Shown: positions 50,447 through 59,602, numbered from the stretch's first letter. The stretch is 64,000 nt of DNA from Candidatus Microgenomates bacterium (GCA_025449735.1 JANWIV010000002.1:124001-188000); one strand, 5' to 3'. Translations and numbers: made by a program. Notes: generated by a model from the sequence alone, not told the origin.

Positions 50447-51376
50447 ATGCAATCACTGACGATATTAAATAATAAACTTGGTCAAGGGCGAGTCAGAATG
50501 GGTGTTATTCTTGCACCATATACTACTTTCAAGCTCGGTGGTCCGGCAGAATATTATTTTGAAGCGGAAACTGATGAGGATATAGCCAACGCTGTCAAAG
50601 CCGCTCATGAGCTTAATTTGTCCTTGACGATTCTGGGCGGTGTCTCCAATGTGGTCATCTCGACCGATGGTATTAAGGGACTAGTACTTCGCAATCGAGT
50701 TGTCTACAAAGAAATTATTGAGGAGAATGAGGAGGAACAATTGCTTCGGGTGAGCTCAGGCTATTCAATGACCTTGCTTGCCAAAGAAACTGGCAATGAG
50801 GGACTATCGGGCCTTGAATATCATGTCGGGCTTCCAGGGACAGTTGGTGGGGCTATTTACATGAATTCCAAGTGGTATAGTGATCCGCGTGGTGCTCGCA
50901 TTGCTGTTTATGCCGGGGATGCGCTTGGTGAGGCTAAAATCGTCGATAAAACTGGTCATGATCGAATCGTTGATCGAGACTATTTTGAGTTTGCCTATGA
51001 TCATAGCAAACTGCAAGAAACCAGTGAAATTCTTCTTTGGGCGACATTTCGACTAAAAAAAGTTGACCCCGAACTCACCCAAAAAAGATTTAGGGAGTCG
51101 CTTGAATATCGTCACGAGACGCAACCCATGGGTATTCCTTCCTCAGGCTGTTTTTTTCGTAATGTCGATGGGCAATCGGTTGGCAAAATCATTGATGAGG
51201 CAGGGTTAAAGGGTTATAAAATTGGCGGCGCCTCGGTTTCTGAGATTCATGCTAATTTTATCGTCAATGATGGCACGGCGACAGCAGAAGACGTCCAAAA
51301 GCTACTCGATCATATAAAGACTGTGGTCCGCGAAAAACGCGGCATTGAGCTCAAGGAAGAAGTGGTGATGATATAA
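50447..51376 (+). CDS. murB: UDP-N-acetylenolpyruvoylglucosamine reductase MurB
   Basis: FAD enzyme that reduces UDP-GlcNAc-enolpyruvate to UDP-MurNAc. From the ATG at 50447 it has 309 residues; an upstream ATG at 50423 lies in repeat DNA. TTFKLGGPAEYYFE, LTILGGVSNVVIS and LEYHVGLPGTVGGAIYMNS are the FAD-binding blocks. The active-site motif reads PSSGCFFRN, so the proton donor is Cys where E. coli has Ser, a known variant. SEIHANFIVN, with the C-terminal Glu region, follows. Confidence 0.95.
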   Translation: MQSLTILNNKLGQGRVRMGVILAPYTTFKLGGPAEYYFEAETDEDIANAVKAAHELNLSLTILGGVSNVVISTDGIKGLVLRNRVVYKEIIEENEEEQLLRVSSGYSMTLLAKETGNEGLSGLEYHVGLPGTVGGAIYMNSKWYSDPRGARIAVYAGDALGEAKIVDKTGHDRIVDRDYFEFAYDHSKLQETSEILLWATFRLKKVDPELTQKRFRESLEYRHETQPMGIPSSGCFFRNVDGQSVGKIIDEAGLKGYKIGGASVSEIHANFIVNDGTATAEDVQKLLDHIKTVVREKRGIELKEEVVMI

Positions 51377-51381
51377 TTTTA

Positions 51382-51930
51382 TCAATAAATGATTTGATCG
51401 AATTTCAATATCACCGGCATACTTTTCCTATCGTTTGATCCTTCATTCCAGGCGTTTGGCAAATACTCACTTAACTGGTCAAGTACTATAGCTCTTGCTT
51501 CGCTAGTCATATCAAGAGAAGCTCTCAAGCCCATTAACTCTGGTCCGCCAGTACCGATGCCAGGTACGTCATCTTCTTTTATTAAATGAGTACTGGAAAA
51601 TCCGATAAGGGTGAGCTCGGTGCCTCTGAGTAATCTGTCTGGTCGTAGTAAGATTGTTACCTTAGTCTCGACGGGGTTTCCATCTACAACCTCGCGAGTG
51701 GACCATATCCAGCGATAAGCATCACCATCAAAGTGACGTTCCATTATCGCCTCTGTGCTCTCAGGATCGGCTTCATCAGATTGAAGCGCACTAGTAAAGG
51801 CTAGCGCTCTATCATCCAAATCAGTGAACCAACGATAGGTCATCATCATCTCAGGAGTAGGTAATATTGTCTTTACGCCTTCTTCGTCTAGTCTTTCTCC
51901 TTCTATTTCTGCTCTTTCTGTTGATCTCAT
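51382..51930 (-). CDS. orphan acidic protein
   Basis: Unrecognised, 182 residues, the only minus-strand gene within the dcw cluster. No signal peptide or membrane segment. It has an Asp/Glu-rich middle (TSALQSDEADPESTEAIMER), WSTREVVDGNPVETKVTILL and a Gly-rich GIGTGGPELMGLRA. Unlike nearly all neighbours it has a full leader with a perfect AGGAGGT ten bases before the ATG and a small hairpin upstream, so it looks like a separately acquired unit. Its stop lies five bases from that of murB. Confidence 0.65.
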   Translation of the reverse strand: MRSTERAEIEGERLDEEGVKTILPTPEMMMTYRWFTDLDDRALAFTSALQSDEADPESTEAIMERHFDGDAYRWIWSTREVVDGNPVETKVTILLRPDRLLRGTELTLIGFSSTHLIKEDDVPGIGTGGPELMGLRASLDMTSEARAIVLDQLSEYLPNAWNEGSNDRKSMPVILKFDQIIY

Positions 51931-52004
51931 AAATTATATCACCTCCTTTTTAAACAGAATTACTGTTTGGCCCGTATTATAAATCTTTCTCTTGATTTTT
52001 TCAA
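51931..52004 (-). promoter_or_regulatory. promoter, leader hairpin and Shine-Dalgarno of the minus-strand orphan
   Basis: On the minus strand: TTGAAA (52004-51999), 17 bases, TATAAT (51981-51976), then a hairpin aaacag/ctgttt (51952-51968) and AGGAGGT (51947-51941) ten bases before the ATG. The leader is about 39 bases. Confidence 0.7.
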
Positions 52005-52083
52005 GAAGAATTGTTGGTTTGCGAAAATTGATCGTGCTAAAGTGTTATCCTCGATTTAGTTTTAAATAAGTAGTACTAGGAAG

Positions 52084-52089
52084 TATAAT
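52084..52089 (+). promoter_or_regulatory. -10 box six bases before murA
   Basis: TATAAT that directly abuts the first ATG (52090) but lies six bases before the second ATG (52096). Confidence 0.55.
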
Positions 52090-52095
52090 ATGCTA

Positions 52096-53427
52096 ATGGA
52101 AGATGCTTTTATTGTGCAGGGAGGAAAAGCTCTCAAAGGAGAGGTAAGCCTTTCTGGTGCCAAAAATGTCGCCTTGAAGGTGGCGATTGCAGCGCTTCTA
52201 TTTGACACCCCAGTGACTTTTAAAAATATTCCCCATATTAAAGATGTCACAGAACTTTTAAGCCTTCTTGAGTCGCTTGGTGTCAAGTCGACTTTTAACA
52301 ATAATGAGCTGATGATCGATCCGACGGGGCTCACCAATGACAAGGTAGATCTATTGCATGGTTCAAAAACCAGAGTTTCATTTATGCTTTTTGCTCCACT
52401 GCTTCATCGCTTTGGCACGGCCTTAATACCGAATCCCGGTGGCTGTCGTATTGGTGCCCGTCCGATCGATCGGCATATCAAAATGCTAGAGAGTTTTGGC
52501 GTCACTGTGGTTTATGACTCAAGCACCGGCTATTATCATGCTAAAACTAATGGAAATAAGTTAATGGGGACAAATTTTCGATTTGAAAAGCCGACTCATA
52601 CCGGCACTGAGCTCGCAATCCTTATGGCGACACTTTGCCCCGGTATATCTAGAATCGAAAATGTGGCTCAAGAGCCAGAAATAGATGATTTGATTAATTT
52701 TCTCAATTCATCTGGGGGTCAAATTAAACGAGTCGGGCATGCAATAGAAATAAATGGGGTCGATCGCCTAAAATATTCTGGTGCCCCTTATCAAATTATG
52801 AATGATCGCAGTGAAGCACCGACACTGGCGGTTTTTGCTTTAGCCACAAAAGGTGACATATTTATTAAAGGTGCCACCGAAAAGGATTTGCATTTTTTTA
52901 TTGAGGCAGTTAGGAATATTGGTGGGGGAGTTGAGATAGGTGAGACTGGCATTCGTTTTTATTATGATAAGCCACTGGTGGCTACCGATATTACCACTCG
53001 TCCTCATCCTGGTTTTATGACCGATTGGCAGGCGCCCTGGGCGGTATTGATGACTCAGGCCAAGGGAGAGTCGACAATTCATGAGACCGTATTTGAAGAT
53101 CGATTTGGCTATGTTGCGGAGCTAAAAAAATTAGGGGCAAGAATCGAATATTTTACCCCTGAGCAATCAAATATTGATTATCAATTTAGCATGGATGATA
53201 CAATAAATAACAAAGCTCACCATCAGGCAATAAGAATCAGTGGTCCAACACTGCTTCATAATGGGGTGCTTGAGGTCAAGGATTTGCGCGCGGGGGCAAC
53301 TGTGCTAATTGCTGCGCTTGTGGCACAAGGTGAATCAGTGGTTAATGGGGTTTCGATTATCGATCGTGGCTATGAGACAATTGACAAAAAATTAGGCTTA
53401 CTAGGAGCCGAGCTTAAACGAGTATGA
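52096..53427 (+). CDS. murA: UDP-N-acetylglucosamine 1-carboxyvinyltransferase MurA
   Basis: First committed step of peptidoglycan synthesis: transfers enolpyruvate to UDP-GlcNAc. From the ATG at 52096 it has 443 residues; the earlier ATG at 52090 is less likely because it touches the -10 box. The family opening AFIVQGGKALKGEVSLSGAK is present. The active-site loop is PGGCRIGARPID with Cys at about 117, so the enzyme should be fosfomycin-sensitive in type. FMTDWQAPWAVLMTQAKG and DLRAGATVLIAALVAQG are conserved blocks. Confidence 0.96.
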   Translation: MEDAFIVQGGKALKGEVSLSGAKNVALKVAIAALLFDTPVTFKNIPHIKDVTELLSLLESLGVKSTFNNNELMIDPTGLTNDKVDLLHGSKTRVSFMLFAPLLHRFGTALIPNPGGCRIGARPIDRHIKMLESFGVTVVYDSSTGYYHAKTNGNKLMGTNFRFEKPTHTGTELAILMATLCPGISRIENVAQEPEIDDLINFLNSSGGQIKRVGHAIEINGVDRLKYSGAPYQIMNDRSEAPTLAVFALATKGDIFIKGATEKDLHFFIEAVRNIGGGVEIGETGIRFYYDKPLVATDITTRPHPGFMTDWQAPWAVLMTQAKGESTIHETVFEDRFGYVAELKKLGARIEYFTPEQSNIDYQFSMDDTINNKAHHQAIRISGPTLLHNGVLEVKDLRAGATVLIAALVAQGESVVNGVSIIDRGYETIDKKLGLLGAELKRV

Positions 53428-54629
53428 ATAAATTCGATACTATTTTAATTCTAGCTGGTGGCAAATCAAGTCGATTTTGGCCTCTGAATGAAAAAAATTT
53501 ATTTATCTTTCAGGGTACTACTCTGCTTGAAAAACAATTGAATTTTTACAGCTCATATAGCGATAATCTTGTGGTCGTCGGTAATCATGACAATAAGGCA
53601 GAAGTTGAAAAAATAGCTAAATCAGCTGGCGCTTTGGTGGCGGTTCAAGAGCGAAGTGGGCAAGCCTCAGCTATTCTATCAGCTAAGGATTTACTTCATG
53701 GCACGACCTTGATTGTTAATGGTGCTGATACTAATGAACAATCCTTAATTGATAAAGTGCTTGCAAAAATTAGTGAAAGTGATTGTGATGCAGTTGTCAC
53801 TTCAAGAAAAGTAAAAAGCTATTTCCCAGGTGGCTATTACCAGATGAATGGTGCTCAGGTGGTTGATGTGATTGAAAAGCCAGGAGCTGACAATATGCCA
53901 TCAGTTAATTTTCGCATGGTCTGCGAGGCATATCGCGATATTGCTGATTTTGTCTCGATTATTGAAAGCACCCATACCGACACTGATGATCATTTTGAAC
54001 GCTCATTATCGGCTTTCCTTGCTTCGGAGCGAAAAATCGAGCTGATTAATTATCAGGGTCGATTTGCGGCTTTAAAATATCCGTGGCATGCACTCTCTAT
54101 GATGAACTTTTATCTTAAAGGGACCAAATCGTATATCGGTAAAAATGTCGAAATTGATCCAACTGCCAGGATTGTGGGGGCTGTTCATATTGAAGACGGA
54201 GTGAAAATATTCGAATATTCCAAAATCGTCGGACCTTGTTATATTGGCAAAAATGTCATTATTGGCAATTTTTCGCTGGTCTTGCAAAGCATGATTGAAG
54301 AACATTCGGTCGTCGGTGGCTATACTGAGGTGACCAGGTCATATTTAGGTAAAAATGTTTGGTTGCATCGCAATTATATAGGAGATTCGGTCATCGACCG
54401 CGATGTATTATTTGGCGCTGGTGCACTCACTGCTAATTACAGGTTAGATCGCCAGACAATTAGATCAGCGATTAAATCAGAAAATATTGATAGCGGTCTT
54501 GCCAAATTAGGGGCGATAGTTGGAGCGGGGGCAAGAATCGGTGTCAATTGCTCTCTTATGCCTGGGGTGAAAATTGCCCCTCAATCTAAAGTATTACCCG
54601 GTACGGAAATTCAAGAAGATATTGTTTAA
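53424..54629 (+). CDS. GlmU-like nucleotidyltransferase with beta-helix domain
   Basis: Two-domain protein of 401 residues. Residues 1-230 form a nucleotidyltransferase domain opening DTILILAGGKSSRFWPLNEK; the usual GxGTRL signature is altered to GKSSRFWPL. ERSGQASAILSAKDLL, NGADTNE and VIEKPGADNMP follow. Residues about 240-401 are hexapeptide repeats (IGKNVEIDPTARIVGAVHIE, IGKNVIIGNFSLVL, LGAIVGAGARIGVNCSLMPG). It may make a UDP- or dTDP-sugar, plausibly UDP-GlcNAc for murA, with which it overlaps by four bases; this is inference. Confidence 0.85.
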   Translation: MNKFDTILILAGGKSSRFWPLNEKNLFIFQGTTLLEKQLNFYSSYSDNLVVVGNHDNKAEVEKIAKSAGALVAVQERSGQASAILSAKDLLHGTTLIVNGADTNEQSLIDKVLAKISESDCDAVVTSRKVKSYFPGGYYQMNGAQVVDVIEKPGADNMPSVNFRMVCEAYRDIADFVSIIESTHTDTDDHFERSLSAFLASERKIELINYQGRFAALKYPWHALSMMNFYLKGTKSYIGKNVEIDPTARIVGAVHIEDGVKIFEYSKIVGPCYIGKNVIIGNFSLVLQSMIEEHSVVGGYTEVTRSYLGKNVWLHRNYIGDSVIDRDVLFGAGALTANYRLDRQTIRSAIKSENIDSGLAKLGAIVGAGARIGVNCSLMPGVKIAPQSKVLPGTEIQEDIV

Positions 54630-54635
54630 TAAAGT

Positions 54636-55757
54636 ATGTCTGCAAAAACAGTCACGCTTATTTTTTTTGCCAAATTACTGCTACTTTTGATTCTTGCCTA
54701 CAATGCCAAAAGTTTGATCTCCTACGAAGGTAATTTTCCATATCAGTCGCTGATAAATTCATTTTCTCTTCCTTTTGCTTTGACCTCTTTGGCCTCTTTT
54801 GATGGTGCCCATTATATAAGCATTGCACAGAATTCCTATCACCAATATGAGCAAGCTTTTTTCCCACTTTATCCCTCACTGATTCGCATTTTAGGCCCTT
54901 TGTTATTGAATAATTACTTATTAGTGGGTATTATCATTTCAAATTTCAGCTCACTTATTGGGCTATTGCTATTGAATAAGTGGTTAATCGCCACATTTGA
55001 TAAAAAAACAGCGAGCTTCACAATGCTCTTTTACTTTGCCTTTCCCACCTCTTTTTTCTTCCATACTGTCTATACCGAAGGTCTTTTCTTGTTATTAACC
55101 GCCGGATTCCTATTCTTTGCTTCACAAAAAAAATACGCGATATCCGGCATATTCGGTTTTTTCTCCTCATTGACCCGTCTTGTCGGAGTGCTTAATATTA
55201 TGCTCTTGCCGTTATTTTTTAAAAAAAAGTGGATAACGATACGAGGAGTGATGCTTAGCTTGATTATCGCAACCGGACTTTTTTCTTACATGTTTTATTT
55301 ATGGCAGTCATCCGGAGATGCAATGGCCTTTTTTACTTCTCAATCTCAGTTTGGTTTGAATCGATCGACACATGTAATAATTCTTCCACAAGTGTACTTT
55401 CGATATTTAAAAATTTTATTGTTTTCGAGTCATACCTACCAATATTTTGTGGCTTTGTTTGAGGTTTCTTTATTTACGTTTATGATTGGTCTGGCTGTTA
55501 TATATTTATATAAGGGTTTCAAGAAGAAACATCAAGAAATGATTATGATATCAATCTTTTCTCTATCTCATTTGCTAATTCCAACATTAACCGGCACATT
55601 GCTATCGACTCCTAGGTTTGCATTGTTCTCATTCGCCTCTTTTTTATGTTTGTCCACATTACGGCAAAATAGGGTAAAATATGTTGTTGTTACAATATTT
55701 ATTATGCTGCAGCTCTGGGCAGCATTGTTTTTTGTTTCCGGATATTTCATCTCATGA
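54636..55757 (+). CDS. PIG-V-like mannosyltransferase, GT-C fold
   Basis: Polytopic protein of 373 residues with about nine hydrophobic segments. The first extracytoplasmic loop has TSLASFDGAHYISIAQNSY, followed by AFFPLYPSLIRILG, the signature shared with eukaryotic GPI mannosyltransferase 2 (PIG-V) and its bacterial relatives; the Asp in FDGAHY is the expected catalytic residue. It likely adds mannose from a polyprenyl-phosphate carrier outside the membrane. It overlaps the yvcK-like gene by four bases. A location inside a dcw cluster is unusual. Confidence 0.85.
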   Translation: MSAKTVTLIFFAKLLLLLILAYNAKSLISYEGNFPYQSLINSFSLPFALTSLASFDGAHYISIAQNSYHQYEQAFFPLYPSLIRILGPLLLNNYLLVGIIISNFSSLIGLLLLNKWLIATFDKKTASFTMLFYFAFPTSFFFHTVYTEGLFLLLTAGFLFFASQKKYAISGIFGFFSSLTRLVGVLNIMLLPLFFKKKWITIRGVMLSLIIATGLFSYMFYLWQSSGDAMAFFTSQSQFGLNRSTHVIILPQVYFRYLKILLFSSHTYQYFVALFEVSLFTFMIGLAVIYLYKGFKKKHQEMIMISIFSLSHLLIPTLTGTLLSTPRFALFSFASFLCLSTLRQNRVKYVVVTIFIMLQLWAALFFVSGYFIS

Positions 55758-56719
55758 AAAAAGTTGTAATCATTGGTGGAGGGACTGGCACTTATGTTGT
55801 TCTATCAGGCTTGAAAAAATACGACCTCAAATTGTCAGCAATTGTGACGATGATGGATTCGGGTGGCTCTACTGGTCGATTGCGTGATCAACTCGGGGTG
55901 TTGCCCCCTGGAGATATTCGTCAATGCTTAGTGGCATTGTCTGAAGCACCAGATTTGTGGCGAAAGCTATTTCTTTATCGCTTCGAATCAGGCGACCTAA
56001 AAGGGCATAATTTTGGTAATATTTTTCTATCAGCTTTGGAGATGAGTACTAATGCTTATCAGGATGTCATCGATACCGCTAGCTACATTTTAAAAACAAA
56101 AGGAGATGTGATTCCAGTGACTTTTGAAAAAGTGACTCTATGCGCCAAATACTTAGATGGTGAGACAATTTGTGGCGAAAAATTTATCGATACTGCTTTC
56201 CATAAAACCTCCCCGATTGAGAGTTTATTTGTCAAGCCAACAGCTAATGCCAATCAAATGGCGACAACGGCGATTTCTCAGGCTGACTTTATTATTATCG
56301 GGCCGGGGGACCTCTATACCAGCTTAATTCCCAATTTAGTGATAGAAGGTATCGCCAGCGCAATCAAGCAAAGCAAGGCGATAATTATTGTGCCAATTAA
56401 TTTGATGACTAAGCAAGGACAGACGACAAATTATTCTGTCAAAAATCATGTTGCCGATATTGAAAAATATATAGGTAAAAAAGTTGATGTCATACTTATT
56501 AACAATGGGAAGATTGATCAATCGATAATTGATTATTATGCCTCTCATCAAGAAAAACCAGTGCAAGATGATTTGACGACCGATAAAAGAGTAATAGTTG
56601 ATGATATCATCATGAGAACGGTATATACTAAATTTAAGAGTGATGTCGTCGATCGCAGTATGCTGCGGCACGATACTGATAAATTAGGAGCAGCGCTGTT
56701 TAAAATTCTTAACAAATAA
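55754..56719 (+). CDS. yvcK: YvcK-family (CofD-like) protein
   Basis: Family needed for cell shape and PBP1 placement on gluconeogenic carbon sources in Bacillus; known members bind UDP-sugars. The 321-residue protein begins KVVIIGGGTGTYVVLSGLKK; VTMMDSGGSTGRLRDQLGVL, PPGDIRQCLVALSE and GHNFGNIFLSALE are all family signatures. IIIGPGDLYTSLIPNLVIEG is the conserved central block. It overlaps the upstream transferase gene by four bases and is two bases from dgkA, so they are one operon. Confidence 0.94.
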   Translation: MKKVVIIGGGTGTYVVLSGLKKYDLKLSAIVTMMDSGGSTGRLRDQLGVLPPGDIRQCLVALSEAPDLWRKLFLYRFESGDLKGHNFGNIFLSALEMSTNAYQDVIDTASYILKTKGDVIPVTFEKVTLCAKYLDGETICGEKFIDTAFHKTSPIESLFVKPTANANQMATTAISQADFIIIGPGDLYTSLIPNLVIEGIASAIKQSKAIIIVPINLMTKQGQTTNYSVKNHVADIEKYIGKKVDVILINNGKIDQSIIDYYASHQEKPVQDDLTTDKRVIVDDIIMRTVYTKFKSDVVDRSMLRHDTDKLGAALFKILNK

Positions 56720-56721
56720 CT

Positions 56722-57093
56722 ATGAAAACAATAATTCACCGTCATACGATATCTGTGAAACATGCGTTTGATGGCGTCGTATGGGCAATTACTAACAATC
56801 CTAACTACTTAATTCATGTCATTGTCTCGCTTTTAGTAGTAGCGGCTGGTTTTTATTTTCATATCTTGTATTTTGAATGGTTAATATTAATTTTGACAAT
56901 CGGTATTGGTTTTGTAATTGAATCCCTAAACAGTGCACTTGAAGCGGCAACCGATGCAATTACTCGGGACTTTCGAGAGGAAATTAAAATTGCCAAAGAC
57001 GTTTCTGCTGGAGCGATGCTAATCTATGCTATCACTGCGCTTGCCATTGCTAGCTTAATATTCGGAGGCCGGATTGTTTCATTGCTTTTTTGA
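56722..57093 (+). CDS. dgkA: diacylglycerol/undecaprenol kinase
   Basis: Small membrane kinase of 123 residues. In Gram-positive bacteria this family phosphorylates undecaprenol, feeding the lipid carrier for wall synthesis. It begins with an amphipathic helix (SVKHAFDGVVWAITNNPNY), then has three membrane segments. The active-site block IESLNSALEAATDAI corresponds to the family E-x2-N-[ST]-[AL]-x-E-x3-D motif. The location between yvcK and mraY favours the undecaprenol role over diacylglycerol. Confidence 0.93.
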   Translation: MKTIIHRHTISVKHAFDGVVWAITNNPNYLIHVIVSLLVVAAGFYFHILYFEWLILILTIGIGFVIESLNSALEAATDAITRDFREEIKIAKDVSAGAMLIYAITALAIASLIFGGRIVSLLF

Positions 57094-57120
57094 TCAGCAA
57101 ATTAACTTAGACAGTTTCTG

Positions 57121-57126
57121 TATACT
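57121..57126 (+). promoter_or_regulatory. -10 box six bases before mraY
   Basis: TATACT, preceded by TG, six bases before the ATG at 57133. Confidence 0.5.
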
Positions 57127-57132
57127 AATAAC

Positions 57133-58170
57133 ATGGCAAGATATTTATTCATTTTCTTCATCGCTTTTATATTCAACATGGTGACGATAGTGCCTTTTAT
57201 CAATTTACTATATAAACTGAAATTTCAAAGAGCCCACCAGACGACACGTGACGCTTTTAATAAATTGACACCAATTTTCGATAAATTTCATAAAACCAAG
57301 GCTGGCACTCCAGTGGGGGGAGGGTTGCTTATTATCATTAATACGGTGATTTTGTTTTTTTTCACCATGTTTTTAATGATAACAACTGGCTTTGAAATCA
57401 TATCTAATTACGCCAATGTGCAAGCGGAAGTGAAGATTCTCCTTTTTACCTTTATTTCATTTTCTTTTTTAGGTCTCTATGATGATTTAAAGAAAATCTT
57501 TTTTTGGCGTGAAGAAGCTTTTTTTGGTCTTAGAGTGCGGCATAAACTGGTTTTTGAAACGGTACTGGCTTCGGTAATTGCATACTGGATATTCCATGAT
57601 CTGAGAATAGATATTCTCAATATCCCATTTTTTGGGGTTTACGAGCTTTCTTGGCTTTATATTCCATTTGCCACTTTTGTGATTGTGGCTTTTGCTAATG
57701 CGGTCAATATTACGGATGGCCTTGATGGCTTGGCCTCAGGCGTGCTCTCAATTGCTTTGATGGCCTTTTGGGCGGTATCAGTGTCAATTCTTGATACGCC
57801 ACTTCTGGTTTTTATTGCTATTTGGCTAGGAGGGATGATTTCTTTTCTTTATTTTAATATCCATCCGGCGAGATTATTTTTGGGCGATACTGGTGCGCTT
57901 TCATTTGGGGCTACTTTTGCTGTGATTGGGCTTTTGCTCGGTAAAACATTTGCCTTACCAATTATTGGTGGCATTTTCGTCCTTGAGATTGGTAGCTCAG
58001 CACTTCAACTAGCAAGCAAAAGGCTAACCGGAAAGAAAATTATTCCAGCGTCACCATTACACTTGTGGTTACAGCTCCGAGGTTGGGAAGAGGCAAAGAT
58101 AGTGGCTCGAGCTTGGATAATGTCAGTACTCTTTGTCATATTTGGCCTGATGATTGCATTTTTGAAGTGA
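57133..58170 (+). CDS. mraY: phospho-N-acetylmuramoyl-pentapeptide transferase MraY
   Basis: Transfers phospho-MurNAc-pentapeptide to undecaprenyl phosphate, giving lipid I. It has 345 residues with about ten membrane segments. KAGTPVGGGLLIIIN, FLGLYDDLKK (first Asp pair), ANAVNITDGLDGLASGVL (second Asp motif) and ARLFLGDTGALSFGA match the family in order. The C-terminal HHH motif of typical MraY is degenerate (SPLHLWLQLRGWEE keeps one His), so a WecA-like role is a weak alternative. The dcw position supports MraY. Confidence 0.9.
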   Translation: MARYLFIFFIAFIFNMVTIVPFINLLYKLKFQRAHQTTRDAFNKLTPIFDKFHKTKAGTPVGGGLLIIINTVILFFFTMFLMITTGFEIISNYANVQAEVKILLFTFISFSFLGLYDDLKKIFFWREEAFFGLRVRHKLVFETVLASVIAYWIFHDLRIDILNIPFFGVYELSWLYIPFATFVIVAFANAVNITDGLDGLASGVLSIALMAFWAVSVSILDTPLLVFIAIWLGGMISFLYFNIHPARLFLGDTGALSFGATFAVIGLLLGKTFALPIIGGIFVLEIGSSALQLASKRLTGKKIIPASPLHLWLQLRGWEEAKIVARAWIMSVLFVIFGLMIAFLK

Positions 58171-58182
58171 GCTCTTCTTTAG

Positions 58183-58188
58183 TATAAT
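58183..58188 (+). promoter_or_regulatory. -10 box seven bases before the murL-like gene
   Basis: TATAAT, seven bases before the ATG at 58196. Confidence 0.55.
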
Positions 58189-58195
58189 TAAGACT

Positions 58196-59602
58196 ATGAA
58201 ACAGGCCGAAAGATTTGTTTTTACTGATTATTCAATCAGTAAAGATTCGAATACCGTCATATTTCGATATCGGGTTGATTTTACGGATAAAACAAAGGAA
58301 ACCTTTGAGGAGAAATTAATCCTTCCCAAGGCGACTCCTCACAAGATTACTGATAATACCGCTCAAAAAATTCTGCGTAATCTACATTTAATTATAGGCA
58401 TTAGTTATTACAAACTTTTTTTGCCACGAGAAATCGTACTTGAAAATAATTTTTTGGATTCTCAGTCGGCAGAATTTTGGAATTCAGTTTATACAAAAGG
58501 CTTGGGGGAATTTTTTTACAAAAATAAAATAGATTATCGAGGCTTGGTTAAGTTTCCTTTCCTCTCTAGTCAACCTATAAATGTCCGCCTTGCCACGAGT
58601 CAGGATGTCGCGGGCATGGATTCTTTCGGTCAACAAGACGGTCGGGGGAGTGATAAATCAGACGAAGATGATAAAAAAAGCGTTTTGGTCGGCATTGGTG
58701 GTGGTAAGGATTCGATTCTGGTGGCGGATATGCTCAAAAAAGCTGGTTATGAAATTCAGACTACCTATAAAAAAAATCCGATAATGGAGTCTGTGGCGAA
58801 GCTTTTTTCTGAATCTCCGCTTGAAGTTTGGCGCGAGCTTGACACAAAGATGTTGCAACTGTCTGAGACGAATGAAGTTTATAACGGTCATATTCCTATT
58901 TCGGCGATTTATGCCTTTGTACTAATACTTTATGGCTATTTATACGACTACCGGTTTGCAGTGGTCGGTAATGAGAAGAGTTCCAACTATGGCAGTATCA
59001 AATATCTAGACGAAGAAATCAACCACCAGTGGAGTAAATCTAAGGAATTTGAAGATTTGTTTAGCGATTACATTAAGCTAAGCGTCTCGGAGGTGCAAGT
59101 AGAATACTTTTCATTGTTACGACCCTTTTATGAGATTGAGATTGTGAAGCGTTTTTGCGAACTGCCACAATATTTTCATATTTTTTCTAGTTGCAATCGC
59201 AACTTCAAAATTATTGATCCACAGCTCGATAAATTATGGTGCGGGGAGTGTCCAAAATGCGCTTTTGTCTATTCACTAATGGCGGCGTTTTTGCAGAAAG
59301 AAAAGCTTAGCGCGATATTTGGTGAAAATCTTTTTGCCAAAGAGAGCTTGCTTGATAGTTATAGGGAACTTTTAGGTATCAAGGCCATCAAACCTTTTGA
59401 TTGTGTTGGTACTCCAGAAGAAGTAAAGACCGCCTTTTATATGGCAAGTCAAAAAGGGGAGTATAAGGATGATGTCATCATGAAAATGTTTGAGAGCGAA
59501 GTTTTACCGAACTTAAATCGTATCGAAGAGTTAAAAAAAGAAGTCTTTTCTTATGGAGATGACAGCAACATCCCAGAACAGTTTCGAGCGGTCTTAAAAT
59601 GA
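58196..59602 (+). CDS. murL: MurL-like epimerase (UDP-MurNAc-L-Ala-L-Glu epimerase), PP-loop family
   Basis: Protein of 468 residues. Residues 1-150 form an N-terminal beta-rich domain, then there is an Asp/Ser-rich linker and the ATP-pyrophosphatase loop GIGGGKDS at 166-173. EVYNGHIPISAIYAFVLILY and AVVGNEKSSNYGS follow, and a CGECPKC cluster lies at 349-355. This architecture matches, as I recall it, the Xanthomonas MurL family, which epimerises the terminal L-Glu of UDP-MurNAc-L-Ala-L-Glu using ATP. The context between mraY and murD fits well. The assignment rests on motifs, not on a search. It is followed by a kinase gene with an ATGA overlap. Confidence 0.75.
   Translation: MKQAERFVFTDYSISKDSNTVIFRYRVDFTDKTKETFEEKLILPKATPHKITDNTAQKILRNLHLIIGISYYKLFLPREIVLENNFLDSQSAEFWNSVYTKGLGEFFYKNKIDYRGLVKFPFLSSQPINVRLATSQDVAGMDSFGQQDGRGSDKSDEDDKKSVLVGIGGGKDSILVADMLKKAGYEIQTTYKKNPIMESVAKLFSESPLEVWRELDTKMLQLSETNEVYNGHIPISAIYAFVLILYGYLYDYRFAVVGNEKSSNYGSIKYLDEEINHQWSKSKEFEDLFSDYIKLSVSEVQVEYFSLLRPFYEIEIVKRFCELPQYFHIFSSCNRNFKIIDPQLDKLWCGECPKCAFVYSLMAAFLQKEKLSAIFGENLFAKESLLDSYRELLGIKAIKPFDCVGTPEEVKTAFYMASQKGEYKDDVIMKMFESEVLPNLNRIEELKKEVFSYGDDSNIPEQFRAVLK

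Noticed and set aside
50447-51376. MurB active-site change Ser to Cys as a sign of inactivity
   Set aside because: Cys at this position is a known functional variant in other MurB enzymes, and the FAD motifs are intact.
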